Source: Chryseobacterium indologenes (lineage in GTDB: Bacteria > Bacteroidota > Bacteroidia > Flavobacteriales > Weeksellaceae). Taken from it: a stretch of DNA of 64,000 bases. Below, one piece after another: positions 23,399 through 30,990 of the stretch; position 1 is the stretch's first letter; each line of letters begins with the position of its first letter. The translations under genes were made by a program, and so were the position numbers. The stretch spans positions 4,526,001 through 4,590,000 of the forward strand of contig CP065590.1 of NCBI GenBank assembly GCA_016025055.1. Reading direction: 5' to 3'. Under the pieces are notes generated by a model. It did not search any database. It was given only the letters and a program-made list of their open reading frames with translations, and was not told the origin of the DNA.

Positions 23399-23848
23399 AT
23401 GTCTGAAAACCTAAATAAAAGATCTGAACTGGCCTTAGAACTAGGATGGGCAATGACAGAAATGAAAAGCCGTTTACGGCAAAAAATACAGGCGTGCGTG
23501 AATGAGTATGAGCAGGATATTTCTGTTGAATTGGTTGAAATTCTCGGACTTTTAACCAGAAATAATGGGATTAATCAACAGGAAATAGCTCATAAAGTAA
23601 GCAAAGACAAATCAAGCATCACCTATCTGATCAATAGTCTTGTAAAAAAAGATTTGGTAGAACGCGTGGCGTATAAAAGCGACAGGAGAAATAAACAGAT
23701 TTTTCTGACTCCAAAAGGGAAAAAGCTCGTAGAAAAAGTCTATCCATGGGCTTTGGAACTCTATGAAAAAGCTGCCGTTGGCCTCGATGAAGACGAGATC
23801 AACACGGCTCTTCTTTTAGTAAAAAAAATGACTGCAAACCTCCAATAA
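23399..23848 (+). CDS. MarR-family transcriptional regulator
   Basis: A 149-residue winged-helix repressor. The HTH is around NGINQQEIAHKVSKDKSS, followed by the wing VERVAYKSDRRNKQIFLT and C-terminal dimerisation helices. The open frame extends upstream to 23318, but the promoter sits in that stretch, so the start is MSENLNKRSEL at 23399. It is followed 22 bases later by a universal stress protein gene on the same strand and probably co-transcribed. It likely responds to a small molecule or oxidant and may repress its own operon; no palindrome was identified with confidence. Confidence 0.88.
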   Translation: MSENLNKRSELALELGWAMTEMKSRLRQKIQACVNEYEQDISVELVEILGLLTRNNGINQQEIAHKVSKDKSSITYLINSLVKKDLVERVAYKSDRRNKQIFLTPKGKKLVEKVYPWALELYEKAAVGLDEDEINTALLLVKKMTANLQ

Positions 23849-23870
23849 CAGGGTTTTAAATATATATCCT

Positions 23871-24719
23871 ATGAGAACAATTCTTGTACCTATCGACTTT
23901 ACCTCCACTACAGAAAATGCTGTAAAAGTTGCTGCAGAATGGGCAAAACATTATGAGTACCAAAACATTATCCTTCTAAAAACTGCCGGAGAATCTGAGT
24001 TTGATTATCTGCATATTGCTGAAGGACATTCATTTGTCAATGAAGAAAATGTCAACAATCTCCTGAAAAGGACAGAATTATTATTTGACCAGTTAACGAA
24101 GATTATTACAGATATTTCAAAGGAAGTAAAGGTTTCAAGATTATTAAGTGACTGGGCACTGACCAGAAGTATCAACGAGGTTTTGAAGGACCAGCCCTCG
24201 ATCGATATGATTATTTTGGGAAGCGATGACGCTACTTCTTCCAATGAAAGTTTTGTTTCGGATAATATTATTAGCATTGCACGAACAAGCGCCGTGAAAA
24301 CGCTCATTGTTCCGGCAAGCTATCAATACAATACTATTAAAAACATCGTCATTCCATGCGATATCAATGGGATTAAAAAGCTGGAAAGACTCTTCCATCA
24401 CAAATCGGTTATACAAAAACAGGATCTTCGCCTGTCTTTCTTAAATATCAATACCAAAGAGGGAACCGATATTAATCCTGACAAAAAGAAAGAACTTGAA
24501 GATTATATCCGCAACTATTTAACCGATATTCCCGGCAATATCTATTATTCTTATGACGATAATGTGATCAAAGGAATCCTGACTTTTGCTTCCGCCAATG
24601 ATGCAGATCTTATTATTGCATTACCGGGCAGGCATAGCTTCCTGTATTATATGGCCAGCAGAAGCATTTCCGAAGGGATTTATCAAAATAGCAACCTTCC
24701 TGTTCTGATTTTAAAATAA
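23871..24719 (+). CDS. Tandem-domain universal stress protein (UspA family)
   Basis: A 282-residue cytoplasmic protein with two Usp domains. The first starts MRTILVPIDFTSTTENAVK and ends with DMIILGSDDATSS and VKTLIVPA; the second starts KNIVIPCDINGIKK and ends ADLIIALPGRHSFLYY and LPVLILK. The ATP-binding G-x2-G-x9-G pattern is not clear in either half, so it may be the non-ATP-binding type. These proteins rise under starvation or redox stress. It is in a unit with the upstream MarR gene and convergent with a Crp/Fnr gene, which suggests a small stress-response cluster. Confidence 0.85.
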   Translation: MRTILVPIDFTSTTENAVKVAAEWAKHYEYQNIILLKTAGESEFDYLHIAEGHSFVNEENVNNLLKRTELLFDQLTKIITDISKEVKVSRLLSDWALTRSINEVLKDQPSIDMIILGSDDATSSNESFVSDNIISIARTSAVKTLIVPASYQYNTIKNIVIPCDINGIKKLERLFHHKSVIQKQDLRLSFLNINTKEGTDINPDKKKELEDYIRNYLTDIPGNIYYSYDDNVIKGILTFASANDADLIIALPGRHSFLYYMASRSISEGIYQNSNLPVLILK

Positions 24720-24761
24720 ATTAGGACGGATGCAAGGCATCAAAACGGGAACAATCATATG

Positions 24762-25358
24762 CTAATAATAGATTTTGGTACTATCCAGCTTAACGAGTTT
24801 TTGCTCCTCCATTTTCTTGACATATCGGATGACTGTTTCCACCCGGAGGCCGGTTAAGGTAGCAATTTGCTGTCTTGTGTAGGGGATCAGAAAAGAATAG
24901 GTCTCTTCAAAACCGAAATAATTTTTAAGATGATCAAATAACTTCTTAAGTTTTACGGTAGGATCAGAAATAGCTAAAAAACTGGAAATCATATACCTGA
25001 AGTGCAACCTGTCTGCTGTATAATTACTCAGTTTGAGCAGCAGAGAGGGCTTTTCCAGCAGAACGGGCAAAAATTTACTTTTGGGAAGCTTAATAATTTT
25101 GCAATCTGAAACGGCAATAGCATTGACCGCATAGTTATGTTCTGTAAACAAATAGCTTTCCCCAATACAGTGGCCGTCAAAGGGAAGTCCATGAACAAAT
25201 TCTTTTCCTTCCTCCGTAAAGGTATTCAGCTTTACGGTGCCACCTTTAATCTGAAAATAAAATTTAGCAGAAGTTCCTTCCTGAAAAATATAATCTGCTG
25301 CATTATATTCTGTTATTTGAGCTCCGTGAGAAAATAACAGATCTTCACATATAACCAT
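24762..25358 (-). CDS. Crp/Fnr-family transcriptional regulator
   Basis: A 198-residue regulator with an N-terminal cyclic-nucleotide-binding-like beta barrel (YIFQEGTSAKFYFQIKGG) and a C-terminal winged helix (TRQQIATLTGLRVETVIR). It lacks the four-cysteine iron-sulfur set of FNR, so the signal is not oxygen through a cluster of that type. A close paralogue lies at 54801-55394: both share the start M-I-x-E-D-L-L, the GKEF segment and the same recognition helix, so they may bind overlapping sites. It is convergent with the universal stress protein gene. Confidence 0.87.
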   Translation of the reverse strand: MVICEDLLFSHGAQITEYNAADYIFQEGTSAKFYFQIKGGTVKLNTFTEEGKEFVHGLPFDGHCIGESYLFTEHNYAVNAIAVSDCKIIKLPKSKFLPVLLEKPSLLLKLSNYTADRLHFRYMISSFLAISDPTVKLKKLFDHLKNYFGFEETYSFLIPYTRQQIATLTGLRVETVIRYVKKMEEQKLVKLDSTKIYY

Positions 25359-25737
25359 CTTGTCATTAATTTTTAGTAAAAATACTTAAAGAATAAGCTA
25401 CAATGCAACTTATTGAATACCACATTCAAAAATATAATTAAAATATATCAATCATAAAATATTATTTTTTCATATTTTTCATTTTATACATTCAAAAACC
25501 TGTACAAAGAATTCAGATTCCTGAAAACTCTTTACATTTTGCAGAAATACAGTCTTTATCCGGACTTTTAATGAAATGCGGTTATTCTTTTTATTTTAAA
25601 CTTCCTACTTATCCCTTTTATTGCTTCTTTAAAAAAGTATATTCAAACATCCATACTATAAACTATTACAAATTACTTTCCTCAACATATGTAAACGTTT
25701 TCTTTATTTTTATATTGAATCTTTGCTTAAAAATATC
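25359..25737. other. AT-rich divergent intergenic region
   Basis: About 380 bases between the divergent Crp/Fnr and RidA genes. It must hold both promoters, but I cannot point to a clean TAnnTTTG box. A 121-codon plus-strand frame over 25571-25936 overlaps the RidA gene in another frame and is rejected. Confidence 0.35.
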
Positions 25738-26157
25738 ATGGAAAATAATACAACTCCACAGTTCATCAACCCTAAAGAATTGTTTAACCCCGGACCGTAC
25801 GGATTCTCACACAGTATTGCTGTGCAATCTCCTTTTCAAATGTGCTTTATATCCGGACAAAGTGGTGGTCTCGGAGAGCACCATCTACTGGCGACTGATT
25901 TTCAAACCCAGGTTCAGCATGCTTTGGAAAATGTAAAAATTGTATTGCAAAACCATTCTATGACATTCGATCATATTGTTAAAATTACCCTTTTGATTGT
26001 TGGTCACAACCAGGAAAAACTCCGGATATGGGCTGAAGAAGCTTCAAAAGTATGGAGTTCTGCTTCTCTGCCAACCAGCACTCTGATTCCGGTAAGTCAG
26101 CTGGCATTACCTGATATGTTATTTGAGATCGATGCGATTGCTGTGAAAGTGAAATAA
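25738..26157 (+). CDS. RidA/YjgF-family protein
   Basis: A 139-residue RidA-like protein of the chorismate-mutase-like trimer fold. Characteristic parts are FNPGPYGFSHSIAV, MCFISGQSGG, TQVQHALENVKIVL and the C-terminal LFEIDAIAVKVK. Canonical RidA deaminates reactive enamine/imine intermediates from PLP enzymes; the catalytic arginine usually found near the C-terminal third is not evident here, so it may be a non-deaminase relative. I start at the Met at 25738 (MENNTTPQF) rather than 25723. It stands alone. Confidence 0.8.
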   Translation: MENNTTPQFINPKELFNPGPYGFSHSIAVQSPFQMCFISGQSGGLGEHHLLATDFQTQVQHALENVKIVLQNHSMTFDHIVKITLLIVGHNQEKLRIWAEEASKVWSSASLPTSTLIPVSQLALPDMLFEIDAIAVKVK

Positions 26158-26269
26158 AGTAATTCTGCAGAGATGTATTTACAACCACAAGGATAACCAT
26201 ATGGTTTATATTTTTAAATAGGTTACTTGCTACAATATTTTCAGTTGAGCTATAGACGGGAAAGTGTTA

Positions 26270-26935
26270 TTATTTTTCCGTCTTGTCCTGTTCGGATATC
26301 AGGTTTTCATATGTTTGATCTATCAGAAAAGAGATCGCTTTTTTAACGTGATCCCGTCCTTCAGGGCTGTTCATGTCTATCCCGCAGAAAACACTTCCAT
26401 TTAACGAAGAATACATATTGAGATAATAAAGTCCTGCAACAATGATAGCTAAGATTGAGCGATAAACTCCCATTTTTTCTTTAAAGTGCGGGGTCATCAT
26501 AAGGTCAAAGATATATTCTCCGTTTTCTTCCTGTTCATCAATCATTTTTTTCAATGATTTTCGGGGTTCCGATACACTCCACAATAATAATTTTTGTGCT
26601 TCCTTATTATTGTACACATAATCAAATTGTGAAATTAGCATCGCTTCAATAAATGATCTTCCCCCATCCTCAAGATTCGGTTGTATTTTTTCAACTTCTT
26701 TACTTGTTACTTTCACCCAATAATCCTGAGTACGAAGATATTCATCGATCAATCCGTCCATCCCGCCAAAATAGGTATAGATCATCTTTTTGTCTACCCC
26801 GGCAATAGCAGCAATATCATTGATCTTTAGTGCTGCAAATCCCTTCGTAGTCAAAATTTTTCCAACTGCGTCCAAAAACTTCTGTTTACTTCGTTCTTTA
26901 TTTCGGATGCTACCCGCTGCTGATTTTCTTTCCAT
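26270..26935 (-). CDS. TetR-family regulator, paralogue 1 of 3
   Basis: A 221-residue TetR-type repressor. After the basic start MERKSAAGSIRNKERSKQK comes the HTH (INDIAAIAGVDKKMIYTYFG), then a helical ligand-binding domain with conserved SEPRKSLKK and EENGEYIF segments. It is one of three tandem paralogues (27715-28380 and 28645-29295) with the same start, HTH and C-terminal pattern (FCGID-N/D-x-PEGRD). Its upstream region carries an ACAC-n6-GTGT palindrome at 26983-26996 and a promoter pointing away on the plus strand, consistent with autoregulation at a divergent operator. On the minus strand the tetR promoter segment TTAAACTTGTATTTTGAA is shared by all three genes. Confidence 0.88.
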   Translation of the reverse strand: MERKSAAGSIRNKERSKQKFLDAVGKILTTKGFAALKINDIAAIAGVDKKMIYTYFGGMDGLIDEYLRTQDYWVKVTSKEVEKIQPNLEDGGRSFIEAMLISQFDYVYNNKEAQKLLLWSVSEPRKSLKKMIDEQEENGEYIFDLMMTPHFKEKMGVYRSILAIIVAGLYYLNMYSSLNGSVFCGIDMNSPEGRDHVKKAISFLIDQTYENLISEQDKTEK

Positions 26936-26982
26936 GATGAACATTCAAAATACAAGTTTAAGGAATTTTTTTCATTTTTGAA

Positions 26983-27013
26983 CACCAACAAGTGTCTTAT
27001 TTCATATATTTGC
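26983..27013 (+). promoter_or_regulatory. Operator/promoter element A (ACAC...GTGT palindrome plus TATATTTG)
   Basis: An imperfect palindrome ACAC-n6-GTGT (26983-26996), then CTTATTT and TATATTTG (27006-27013). The palindrome lies in the spacer between -33 and -7 regions, so a bound repressor would block polymerase. It is 48 bases upstream of tetR paralogue 1 and points away from it. No terminated transcript is visible after this copy. Confidence 0.65.
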
Positions 27014-27181
27014 AATAAATAAATCATTATTTCTGCAGAAAAAACATTCCAATATGCGAAATTCATAATGATTTTAAGCAATAATTTCAACCTATTTAAG
27101 CTCAAAAATCCTTTAATATGAAAATTATTGATCTGAATAACAATAACTTACAATAAATTCAAAACTTTTTTCATTTTTTTA

Positions 27182-27212
27182 GACACTTTCAAGTGTCTTA
27201 TTTGTATATTTG
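27182..27212 (+). promoter_or_regulatory. Operator/promoter element B
   Basis: A perfect 7-bp palindrome GACACTT-TC-AAGTGTC (27182-27197) followed at the same spacing by TATATTTG (27205-27212). There is no tetR gene directly to its left; a degenerate form of the tetR promoter segment is there instead, suggesting loss of a gene copy. Confidence 0.7.
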
Positions 27213-27217
27213 TCGAA

Positions 27218-27376
27218 ACTAATACCATCCATATATAACAAAAACACTATTCAGGTTGAAAATTAAAAAATTTCGATCACCTTCCTTGATTAGAATAATT
27301 AGTTTCGAAATTAGATAATTAAGGTAAAAAAAACTACTGTAAACAGCAACATTAATTTTAATGATGCTGTTTTTTA
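27218..27376 (+). ncRNA. Candidate short terminated transcript B
   Basis: From the predicted start after element B, about 130 bases similar to copies C and E (ACTAA-ACCA, TTCAGGTTG, TTCGAAA, TTAAGGTAAAAA) end in a terminator: CAGCA-n-CATTA pairs with TAATG-n-TGCTG (27344-27369), then six Ts. No reading frame with features was found. It may be a small RNA, or a leader that lost its gene. Confidence 0.45.
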
Positions 27377-27494
27377 ATGTAGGAGTCACCCAATATGCTG
27401 ACAGCGAAAGGATTACACAGTTCATATTCTTAGAAAAAAAATACACTGTAAATCAACACATTACTCAATATTAACAAAATTTTATCAATTTTAC

Positions 27495-27525
27495 ACACTA
27501 CACGGTGTCTTATTTCATATATTTG
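27495..27525 (+). promoter_or_regulatory. Operator/promoter element C
   Basis: ACACT-acac-GGTGT (27495-27508) with one mismatch in the arms, then CTTATTT and TATATTTG (27518-27525). It has the same arrangement and spacing as the other four copies. No tetR gene lies directly to its left. Confidence 0.65.
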
Positions 27526-27530
27526 CATAA

Positions 27531-27688
27531 ACTAAAACCAACTACATACATAAAAACACACTTCAGGTTGTAAAAAATTAGTGCAATTGTATTGATGTTC
27601 CCTCAACTTAAGACAATTTCGAAAAACAACTAAGGTAAAAACACGACACAAATAACCCCATTAGAAGGTAATGGGGTTGTTTTTTTTA
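27531..27688 (+). ncRNA. Candidate short terminated transcript C
   Basis: Downstream of element C, a leader with ACTAAAACCAACT, TTCAGGTTG, GATGTTCCCT and AAGGTAAAAACAC ends in the strong terminator AACCCCATTA-GAAGG-TAATGGGGTT (27654-27678) plus eight Ts. The terminator differs in sequence from those of copies B, D and E, but the leader is shared. A 12-codon frame (ATGTTCCCT...) is present, and copy E has a similar 13-codon one; copy B does not. Confidence 0.5.
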
Positions 27689-27714
27689 TCTGTGAAAAGA
27701 TAGACTCGATTCAT

Positions 27715-28380
27715 CTACTCCTTCTTCTTCTTCTCCTTATCCTCCAATTTATCATACGAATGGTCTAACATGAAAGATATTGCTTCTTTGATCTGATCAC
27801 GACCTTCAGGTTTATTAACGTCTATACCGCAAAAAAGACTGCCATTCACCGAAGAAAACATGTTCAGATAATAAAGCCCCGAAACCATTATAGCCATTAT
27901 AGAGCGAAAAACATTTTCATTTTCTTTAAAATGAGAATCAGCAAATCGCTTAAAAATGTATTCTCCGTTCTCTTCCTGCAGATCAGTTAGTTTCCTCAGT
28001 TCTTTCCGGGGTTCAGATAAACGCCATAACAAGAGTTTTTGAGCTTCTTTATTTTTGTACACGTACTCAAATTGTGACAGAAACATTTCTTTGGCAAAAG
28101 CTTTGCCCGCATCGTCTATTATTGGGTTTATCTTTTCGACTTCTTCAGCAGTCATTTTACTCCAGAAATCCTGAGAACGGATATATTCGTCCATCAGCCC
28201 ATCCATACCGCCAAAATAAGTATAGATCATTTTTTTATCTACACCGGCTGTAGCCGCAATATCATTTATTTTTAATGCCGTATAACCCTTTGTTTTCAGA
28301 ATTTTTCCAACTGCATCTAAAAACTTTTTTTTACTGCGTTCTTTGTTTCTAACACTACCTGCTGCTGATTTTCTTTCCAT
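27715..28380 (-). CDS. TetR-family regulator, paralogue 2 of 3
   Basis: A 221-residue TetR-type protein starting MERKSAAGSVRNKERSKKK, with HTH INDIAATAGVDKKMIYTYFG nearly identical to paralogue 1. The C-terminal domain keeps SEPRKELRK, EENGEYIF and FCGIDVNKPEGRD and ends in a charged EDKEKKKKE tail. The near-identical recognition helices imply that all three bind the same operator. The gene converges with candidate transcript C, whose terminator ends 27 bases from its stop, and diverges from element D upstream. Its promoter segment CTTAAACTTGTATATTGAA matches those of the other two copies. Confidence 0.88.
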   Translation of the reverse strand: MERKSAAGSVRNKERSKKKFLDAVGKILKTKGYTALKINDIAATAGVDKKMIYTYFGGMDGLMDEYIRSQDFWSKMTAEEVEKINPIIDDAGKAFAKEMFLSQFEYVYKNKEAQKLLLWRLSEPRKELRKLTDLQEENGEYIFKRFADSHFKENENVFRSIMAIMVSGLYYLNMFSSVNGSLFCGIDVNKPEGRDQIKEAISFMLDHSYDKLEDKEKKKKE

Positions 28381-28427
28381 TGTAAAAATTCAATATACAA
28401 GTTTAAGAAAATTTTTAAACATTTTGC

Positions 28428-28458
28428 ACACTACTTAGTGTCTTATTTTGTATATTTG
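28428..28458 (+). promoter_or_regulatory. Operator/promoter element D
   Basis: A perfect palindrome ACACTA-CT-TAGTGT (28428-28441) and TATATTTG (28451-28458), 47 bases upstream of tetR paralogue 2 and pointing away from it. Confidence 0.7.
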
Positions 28459-28463
28459 CATCA

Positions 28464-28533
28464 ACTAACAACCTTTTCATACATTAAACATGACACTCAA
28501 CAGCAGCATTAGACCTCTAGTGATGCTGTTTTT
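28464..28533 (+). ncRNA. Candidate short transcript D (internally deleted copy)
   Basis: Element D is followed after only about 40 bases by the hairpin CAGCA-n-CATTAG / CTAGTG-n-TGCTG (28501-28528) and a T-run. It keeps both ends of the B/C/E leader but lacks most of the middle, so it is a shortened copy. Confidence 0.4.
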
Positions 28534-28644
28534 GTTTTATGCAAACAACGTATTCATAGCACTTACATAAGATTACGCCTGTTTTATTGCTCTTTATTCA
28601 GGTTGTAAAAGGATTTCTTTTATTCCATAGAAAAATTCTATGCA

Positions 28645-29295
28645 TTAGTCTGATTTTTGTAAATTTTCATAGGTCTGATTTAATAAAAAGGATAATGCCT
28701 TTTTTATTTTATTACGTCCTTCAGGAGTATCAACATCGATTCCGCAAAAAATGCTGCCGTTCATCGCAGCGTATAAATTCAGATAGTACAATCCGGAAAC
28801 CATTATGGCCATTATCGAGCGGATGTCATCAGAATGTTTCCCGAAATCAGAGCCATTCATAATTTTAAAAACATATTCCCCGTTTTCTTCCTGGATATCA
28901 GTCATTTTCTTCAAGGATTTCCGTGGCTCGGATAAACGCCACAGCAAAAGCTTTTGGGCTTCTATATTCTGATAGAGATAATCAAACTGATTGTGCAGCA
29001 TATCATGCATAAATGATTTTCCTCCGTCATCTGTTCTCGGTTGCATTTTTCCGATTTCCTCGGCAGTCACCTTACTCCAGTAATCCTGAGAACGCACATA
29101 TTCGTCCAGCAAATCATCTAATCCGCCAAAATATTTATAGATCATTTTTTTATCTACTCCGGCGGTAGCTGCGATGTGGTTTATCTTTAATCCTGTATAT
29201 CCCTTCGTTTTTAAGATCTTTCCGACTGCATCCAAAAATTTCTTTTTGCTGCGCTCTCTGTTGCGAATACTGCCTCCTGCTGATTTTCTTTCCAT
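28645..29295 (-). CDS. TetR-family regulator, paralogue 3 of 3
   Basis: A 216-residue TetR-type protein starting MERKSAGGSIRNRERSKKK at 29295 (an in-frame Met at 29310 is possible). HTH: INHIAATAGVDKKMIYKYFG. The ligand-binding domain keeps SEPRKSLKK, EENGEYVF and FCGIDVDTPEGR. It is the most diverged of the three in the HTH (His and Lys changes), but the operator upstream (element E) keeps the same ACACT-n4-AGTGT core. It probably autoregulates, and may cross-regulate the other copies. No efflux pump or enzyme gene that usually accompanies TetR regulators is adjacent. Confidence 0.88.
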   Translation of the reverse strand: MERKSAGGSIRNRERSKKKFLDAVGKILKTKGYTGLKINHIAATAGVDKKMIYKYFGGLDDLLDEYVRSQDYWSKVTAEEIGKMQPRTDDGGKSFMHDMLHNQFDYLYQNIEAQKLLLWRLSEPRKSLKKMTDIQEENGEYVFKIMNGSDFGKHSDDIRSIMAIMVSGLYYLNLYAAMNGSIFCGIDVDTPEGRNKIKKALSFLLNQTYENLQKSD

Positions 29296-29343
29296 GGTGA
29301 AATCGTTCAAGATACAAGTTTAAGAAAAATTTCAATATTTTAC

Positions 29344-29374
29344 ACACTTCGTAGTGTCTTATTTTATATATTTG
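29344..29374 (+). promoter_or_regulatory. Operator/promoter element E
   Basis: ACACT-tcgt-AGTGT (29344-29357), then CTTATTT and TATATTTG (29367-29374). It lies about 49 bases upstream of tetR paralogue 3 and points away from it. Confidence 0.7.
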
Positions 29375-29379
29375 TACAA

Positions 29380-29538
29380 ACTAAAACCAACTCTATAGAA
29401 AAAAACACGATTTTACGTTGAAAGTAAAATTTTCGATTGCGTAATGTTCCCTTTAATACAGTTAGTTCGGACATTAAGTGATTAAGGTAAAAACACTCAT
29501 TGTGACAGCATCATTAGATTTCTAGTGATGCTGTTTTA
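29380..29538 (+). ncRNA. Candidate short terminated transcript E
   Basis: The leader after element E shares ACTAAAACCAACT, AATGTTCCCT and TTAAGGTAAAAACAC with copy C and has a long terminator stem CAGCATCATTAG / CTAGTGATGCTG (29506-29533) followed by TTTT. The stem sequence is related to those in copies B and D. A 13-codon frame starting ATGTTCCCT is present; whether it is translated is unknown. Confidence 0.5.
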
Positions 29539-29539
29539 T

Positions 29540-29920
29540 TATAATGAAAAATGAAAATAAAGGATCAGGTGCAAAAGTTTGGTTCATCTGAAGAGAAAAA
29601 ACGTCCTGTCTTTTATACCTCCAAGTTGTATCCTAAGTTTTACAAAACGTAAAGACAGGATGCGATTCTTATTGAGGAGGGAGCTAAGAAGCGACAAAGT
29701 CGCTGATGAAACTTTATGGATATGCGTACGCTTAGAAAAAATCAATGAAGTTGATTCCATCCTTTGCTTACCTAGAATAATTTGCAAGAATAGTGAAAAC
29801 TTTGCGTTACACAACCACCCCAGTTTTTGAGATTGATCCGTGAAAAGGATTATCAGAACCAAAGTTACTACCAGTTCATGTATTTACGGAAACCCGTAAT
29901 CAACTTTAGATTACAGATAC
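29540..29920. other. Intergenic stretch without a supported gene
   Basis: About 380 bases after transcript E. Two overlapping frames on opposite strands (29579-29830 plus, 29584-29862 minus) have no family features and I do not call either. Nothing else was recognised. Confidence 0.35.
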
Positions 29921-29928
29921 TATTTTTG
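29921..29928 (+). promoter_or_regulatory. Promoter -7 box of the DUF3606 gene
   Basis: TATTTTTG matches TAnnTTTG, 37 bases before the ATG at 29966. Confidence 0.5.
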
Positions 29929-29965
29929 ATTTGAAATAATTCATTAATCATTAAAAACAATTAGT

Positions 29966-30142
29966 ATGAGTGACGATTTAAACAAAAAAAGACCACAGGA
30001 TGCCTCTAAAATAAATATTCATGAGGTGTGGGAAGTCCAATACTGGACCAGAACATTAGGAGTTACCGAAGAGCAATTGAAAAGGGCTGTTCAAGCTGTT
30101 GGAACATCAGTCGCAGATGTTAGAAGATATCTCGGTAAATAG
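29966..30142 (+). CDS. DUF3606-type small protein
   Basis: A 58-residue soluble protein starting MSDDLNKKRPQDASKINIHE, with the pattern VQYWTRTLGVTEEQLKRAV and ending VADVRRYLGK. The E-V-x-YW-x3-LGV-x2-EQL core followed by a short helix identifies the DUF3606 family of small stress-associated proteins in Bacteroidota and Proteobacteria. The molecular function is unknown. It is a single-gene unit with its own promoter box and terminator. Confidence 0.82.
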   Translation: MSDDLNKKRPQDASKINIHEVWEVQYWTRTLGVTEEQLKRAVQAVGTSVADVRRYLGK

Positions 30143-30165
30143 TCAGAAAAAATGGCCTACAAAAA

Positions 30166-30196
30166 AAAGCTGCCTCATTATTGAAGCAGCCTTTTC
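30166..30196. terminator. Bidirectional terminator between the DUF3606 gene and pgl
   Basis: AAAGCTGC-n-TCA pairs with TGA-n-GCAGC-CTTTT around a TTAT loop. It has an A-run on the left and Ts on the right and lies between convergent genes. Confidence 0.75.
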
Positions 30197-30244
30197 TGTT
30201 TTGTGATAAACAGGCATTTTTTAATTAATGCATCGTATCAGATT

Positions 30245-30964
30245 TTATTTTGATTCGCCTCTCGCTTTTTCATCAGTAAAAAACTGAAATTTATCTTTTT
30301 TCTCAATAAGTTGCATCGGATATACTGCAGGATTATATTCCCCGTTCAAGATTTCATTCAAGGCATGTTTCTTAGATTCACCAAATGCCACTGCCAGAAT
30401 ATTTTCTGCTTTATTGATCAATGGTGCGGTTAAAGTAATTCTGAACATTTCCTGGGGCTTCAGATAATAAGCTGCTACCCATTTTTCTTTCTCCTGTAAA
30501 ACTTCTTCACCGGGAAATAAGGATGCTGTATGGCCGTCATCCCCCATTCCTAAAAGGATAAAATCAAATATTCCTTCCTCACCAAGAACTTTTCTTATCT
30601 GTTTTTCATATACTTTAGCATAATCTTCGGGAAGAATACCATCCTGATACATGGGGAAAATATGATCTTTATCTGCAGGAACGTGCTTAAGCAGCGCTTC
30701 ATCCGTCATACGGAAATTGCTTTTATCATCATGTAAAGGCACCCATCGCTCATCAACCCAAAAAAAGTAAACCTTATTCCATTCAATTTGCTTTGCGTAT
30801 TCTTCTGTAGCCAGCAATTTAAAAATAGCCTTGGGAGAAGAACCTCCGCTTAAAGCTACAGCAAATCGGTTATGTTTCTGAATAGATTGTTTTGAAAGAT
30901 TTACAAAGGTATCAGCTGCTTTTTTATACAGTGTATCCAAATCATCAAATACTGTAATATTCAT
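30245..30964 (-). CDS. pgl: 6-phosphogluconolactonase
   Basis: A 239-residue DevB-type lactonase that hydrolyses 6-phosphogluconolactone to 6-phosphogluconate, the second step of the oxidative pentose phosphate pathway. Signatures are ALSGGSSPKAIFKLL (residues 37-51, phosphate binding), VYFFWVDERWVP and LLGMGDDGHTASLFPG with the catalytic His. It is the last gene of a gnd-zwf-pgl operon, starting 26 bases after the stop of zwf. Length and motifs are normal. Confidence 0.95.
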   Translation of the reverse strand: MNITVFDDLDTLYKKAADTFVNLSKQSIQKHNRFAVALSGGSSPKAIFKLLATEEYAKQIEWNKVYFFWVDERWVPLHDDKSNFRMTDEALLKHVPADKDHIFPMYQDGILPEDYAKVYEKQIRKVLGEEGIFDFILLGMGDDGHTASLFPGEEVLQEKEKWVAAYYLKPQEMFRITLTAPLINKAENILAVAFGESKKHALNEILNGEYNPAVYPMQLIEKKDKFQFFTDEKARGESK

Positions 30965-30990
30965 TTTCTGTCTGTTTAGTTTTTATTGTT

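Noticed and set aside
25571..25936. Plus-strand 121-codon frame over the RidA gene
   Set aside because: It overlaps the RidA coding sequence in another frame and is low-complexity at its start.
26945..29540. Second CRISPR array or IS remnant
   Set aside because: The repeats are long, diverged and associated with promoter boxes and terminators; there are no terminal inverted repeats or transposase.
29579..29862. Two opposed frames of 83 and 92 codons
   Set aside because: They overlap each other on opposite strands and neither shows family motifs or a promoter.
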